Shown here piece after piece: positions 63,973-64,000 of a stretch of 64,000 bases of DNA. This DNA is from Tritrichomonas musculus (taxonomy: Eukaryota; Parabasalia; Tritrichomonadida; Tritrichomonadidae), in assembly GCA_039105265.1 (NCBI GenBank), contig JAPFFF010000006.1, positions 5,766,001 to 5,830,000 on the forward strand, given 5' to 3'. Positions within the stretch are counted from its first letter, which is position 1. Each line of letters starts with the position of its first letter. The notes under the pieces were generated by a model. That model made no database searches. It saw only the letters and a list, made by a program, of their open reading frames with translations, and was not told where the DNA came from. Position numbers and translations under genes: made by a program.

Positions 63973-64000
63973 TATTAATAAAGAAATGGTTAATGAAACA

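Overview
The window reads as nuclear DNA of a parabasalid protist (Trichomonas/Tritrichomonas type). It is AT-rich, no intron was needed for any gene called here, and positions 41-63 kb carry families expanded in trichomonads: BspA-like leucine-rich repeat proteins, DUF3447/ankyrin proteins, Sel1-repeat proteins fused to kinases, TKL-like kinases and Myb proteins. I cannot tell the genus from sequence alone.

Positions 1 to about 36.8 kb are the right-hand part of a very large Maverick/Polinton (virus-like DNA element); its left end lies before the window. The left part (1-17.2 kb) is a structural block: packaging ATPase, two tandem double-jelly-roll capsid paralogues, a penton-like protein, two fibre-like proteins (one with phage-type fibre repeats), and a run of very basic SAP-domain/core-like proteins. 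The right part (17.2-36.5 kb) is a replication/early block: protein-primed DNA polymerase B, a KilA-N protein, an SF3 helicase, a retroviral-type integrase, a predicted mucin-like surface glycoprotein, a tandem family of small coiled-coil proteins, and many small unknown proteins. Nearly every gene of the right block starts just behind a shared promoter motif (coding strand AACGGTTTTGACA, then a T-rich run, then ATG). The structural genes lack it, so the element seems to have two expression classes. The motif fits the host M3 (Myb-type) core promoter element as I remember it. Most core genes are open end to end, so the element looks young and nearly whole, with perhaps two or three interrupted accessory genes. 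A GC-rich stretch ending near 36,786 is the likely right terminus.

Inside the element, 22.4-24.0 kb has no gene. It holds clustered GGGCA/TGCCC words and a roughly 48-bp imperfect inverted repeat.

Positions 36.8-41.1 kb are a transposon graveyard: a Tc1/mariner-like remnant nested in a hAT-like remnant, then a long hairpin MITE. Two further TIR-bounded elements without genes lie at 51,120-52,422 and 63,224-63,972.

Host genes: a two-repeat Myb protein (41.1 kb), a broken BspA-like gene (42.2-44.5 kb), a kinase-Sel1 protein with about 19 near-identical repeats (45.2-49.5 kb), two broken genes (49.9-50.8 and 52.8-53.5 kb, the latter vWA-like), a DUF3447/ankyrin gene followed by an ankyrin-to-BspA chimera (54.3-57.1 kb), a Sec23/24-like COPII gene (57.3-59.0 kb) and a tandem pseudokinase-kinase protein (59.5-62.8 kb). 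All family names rest on motifs read by eye; no database search was possible.
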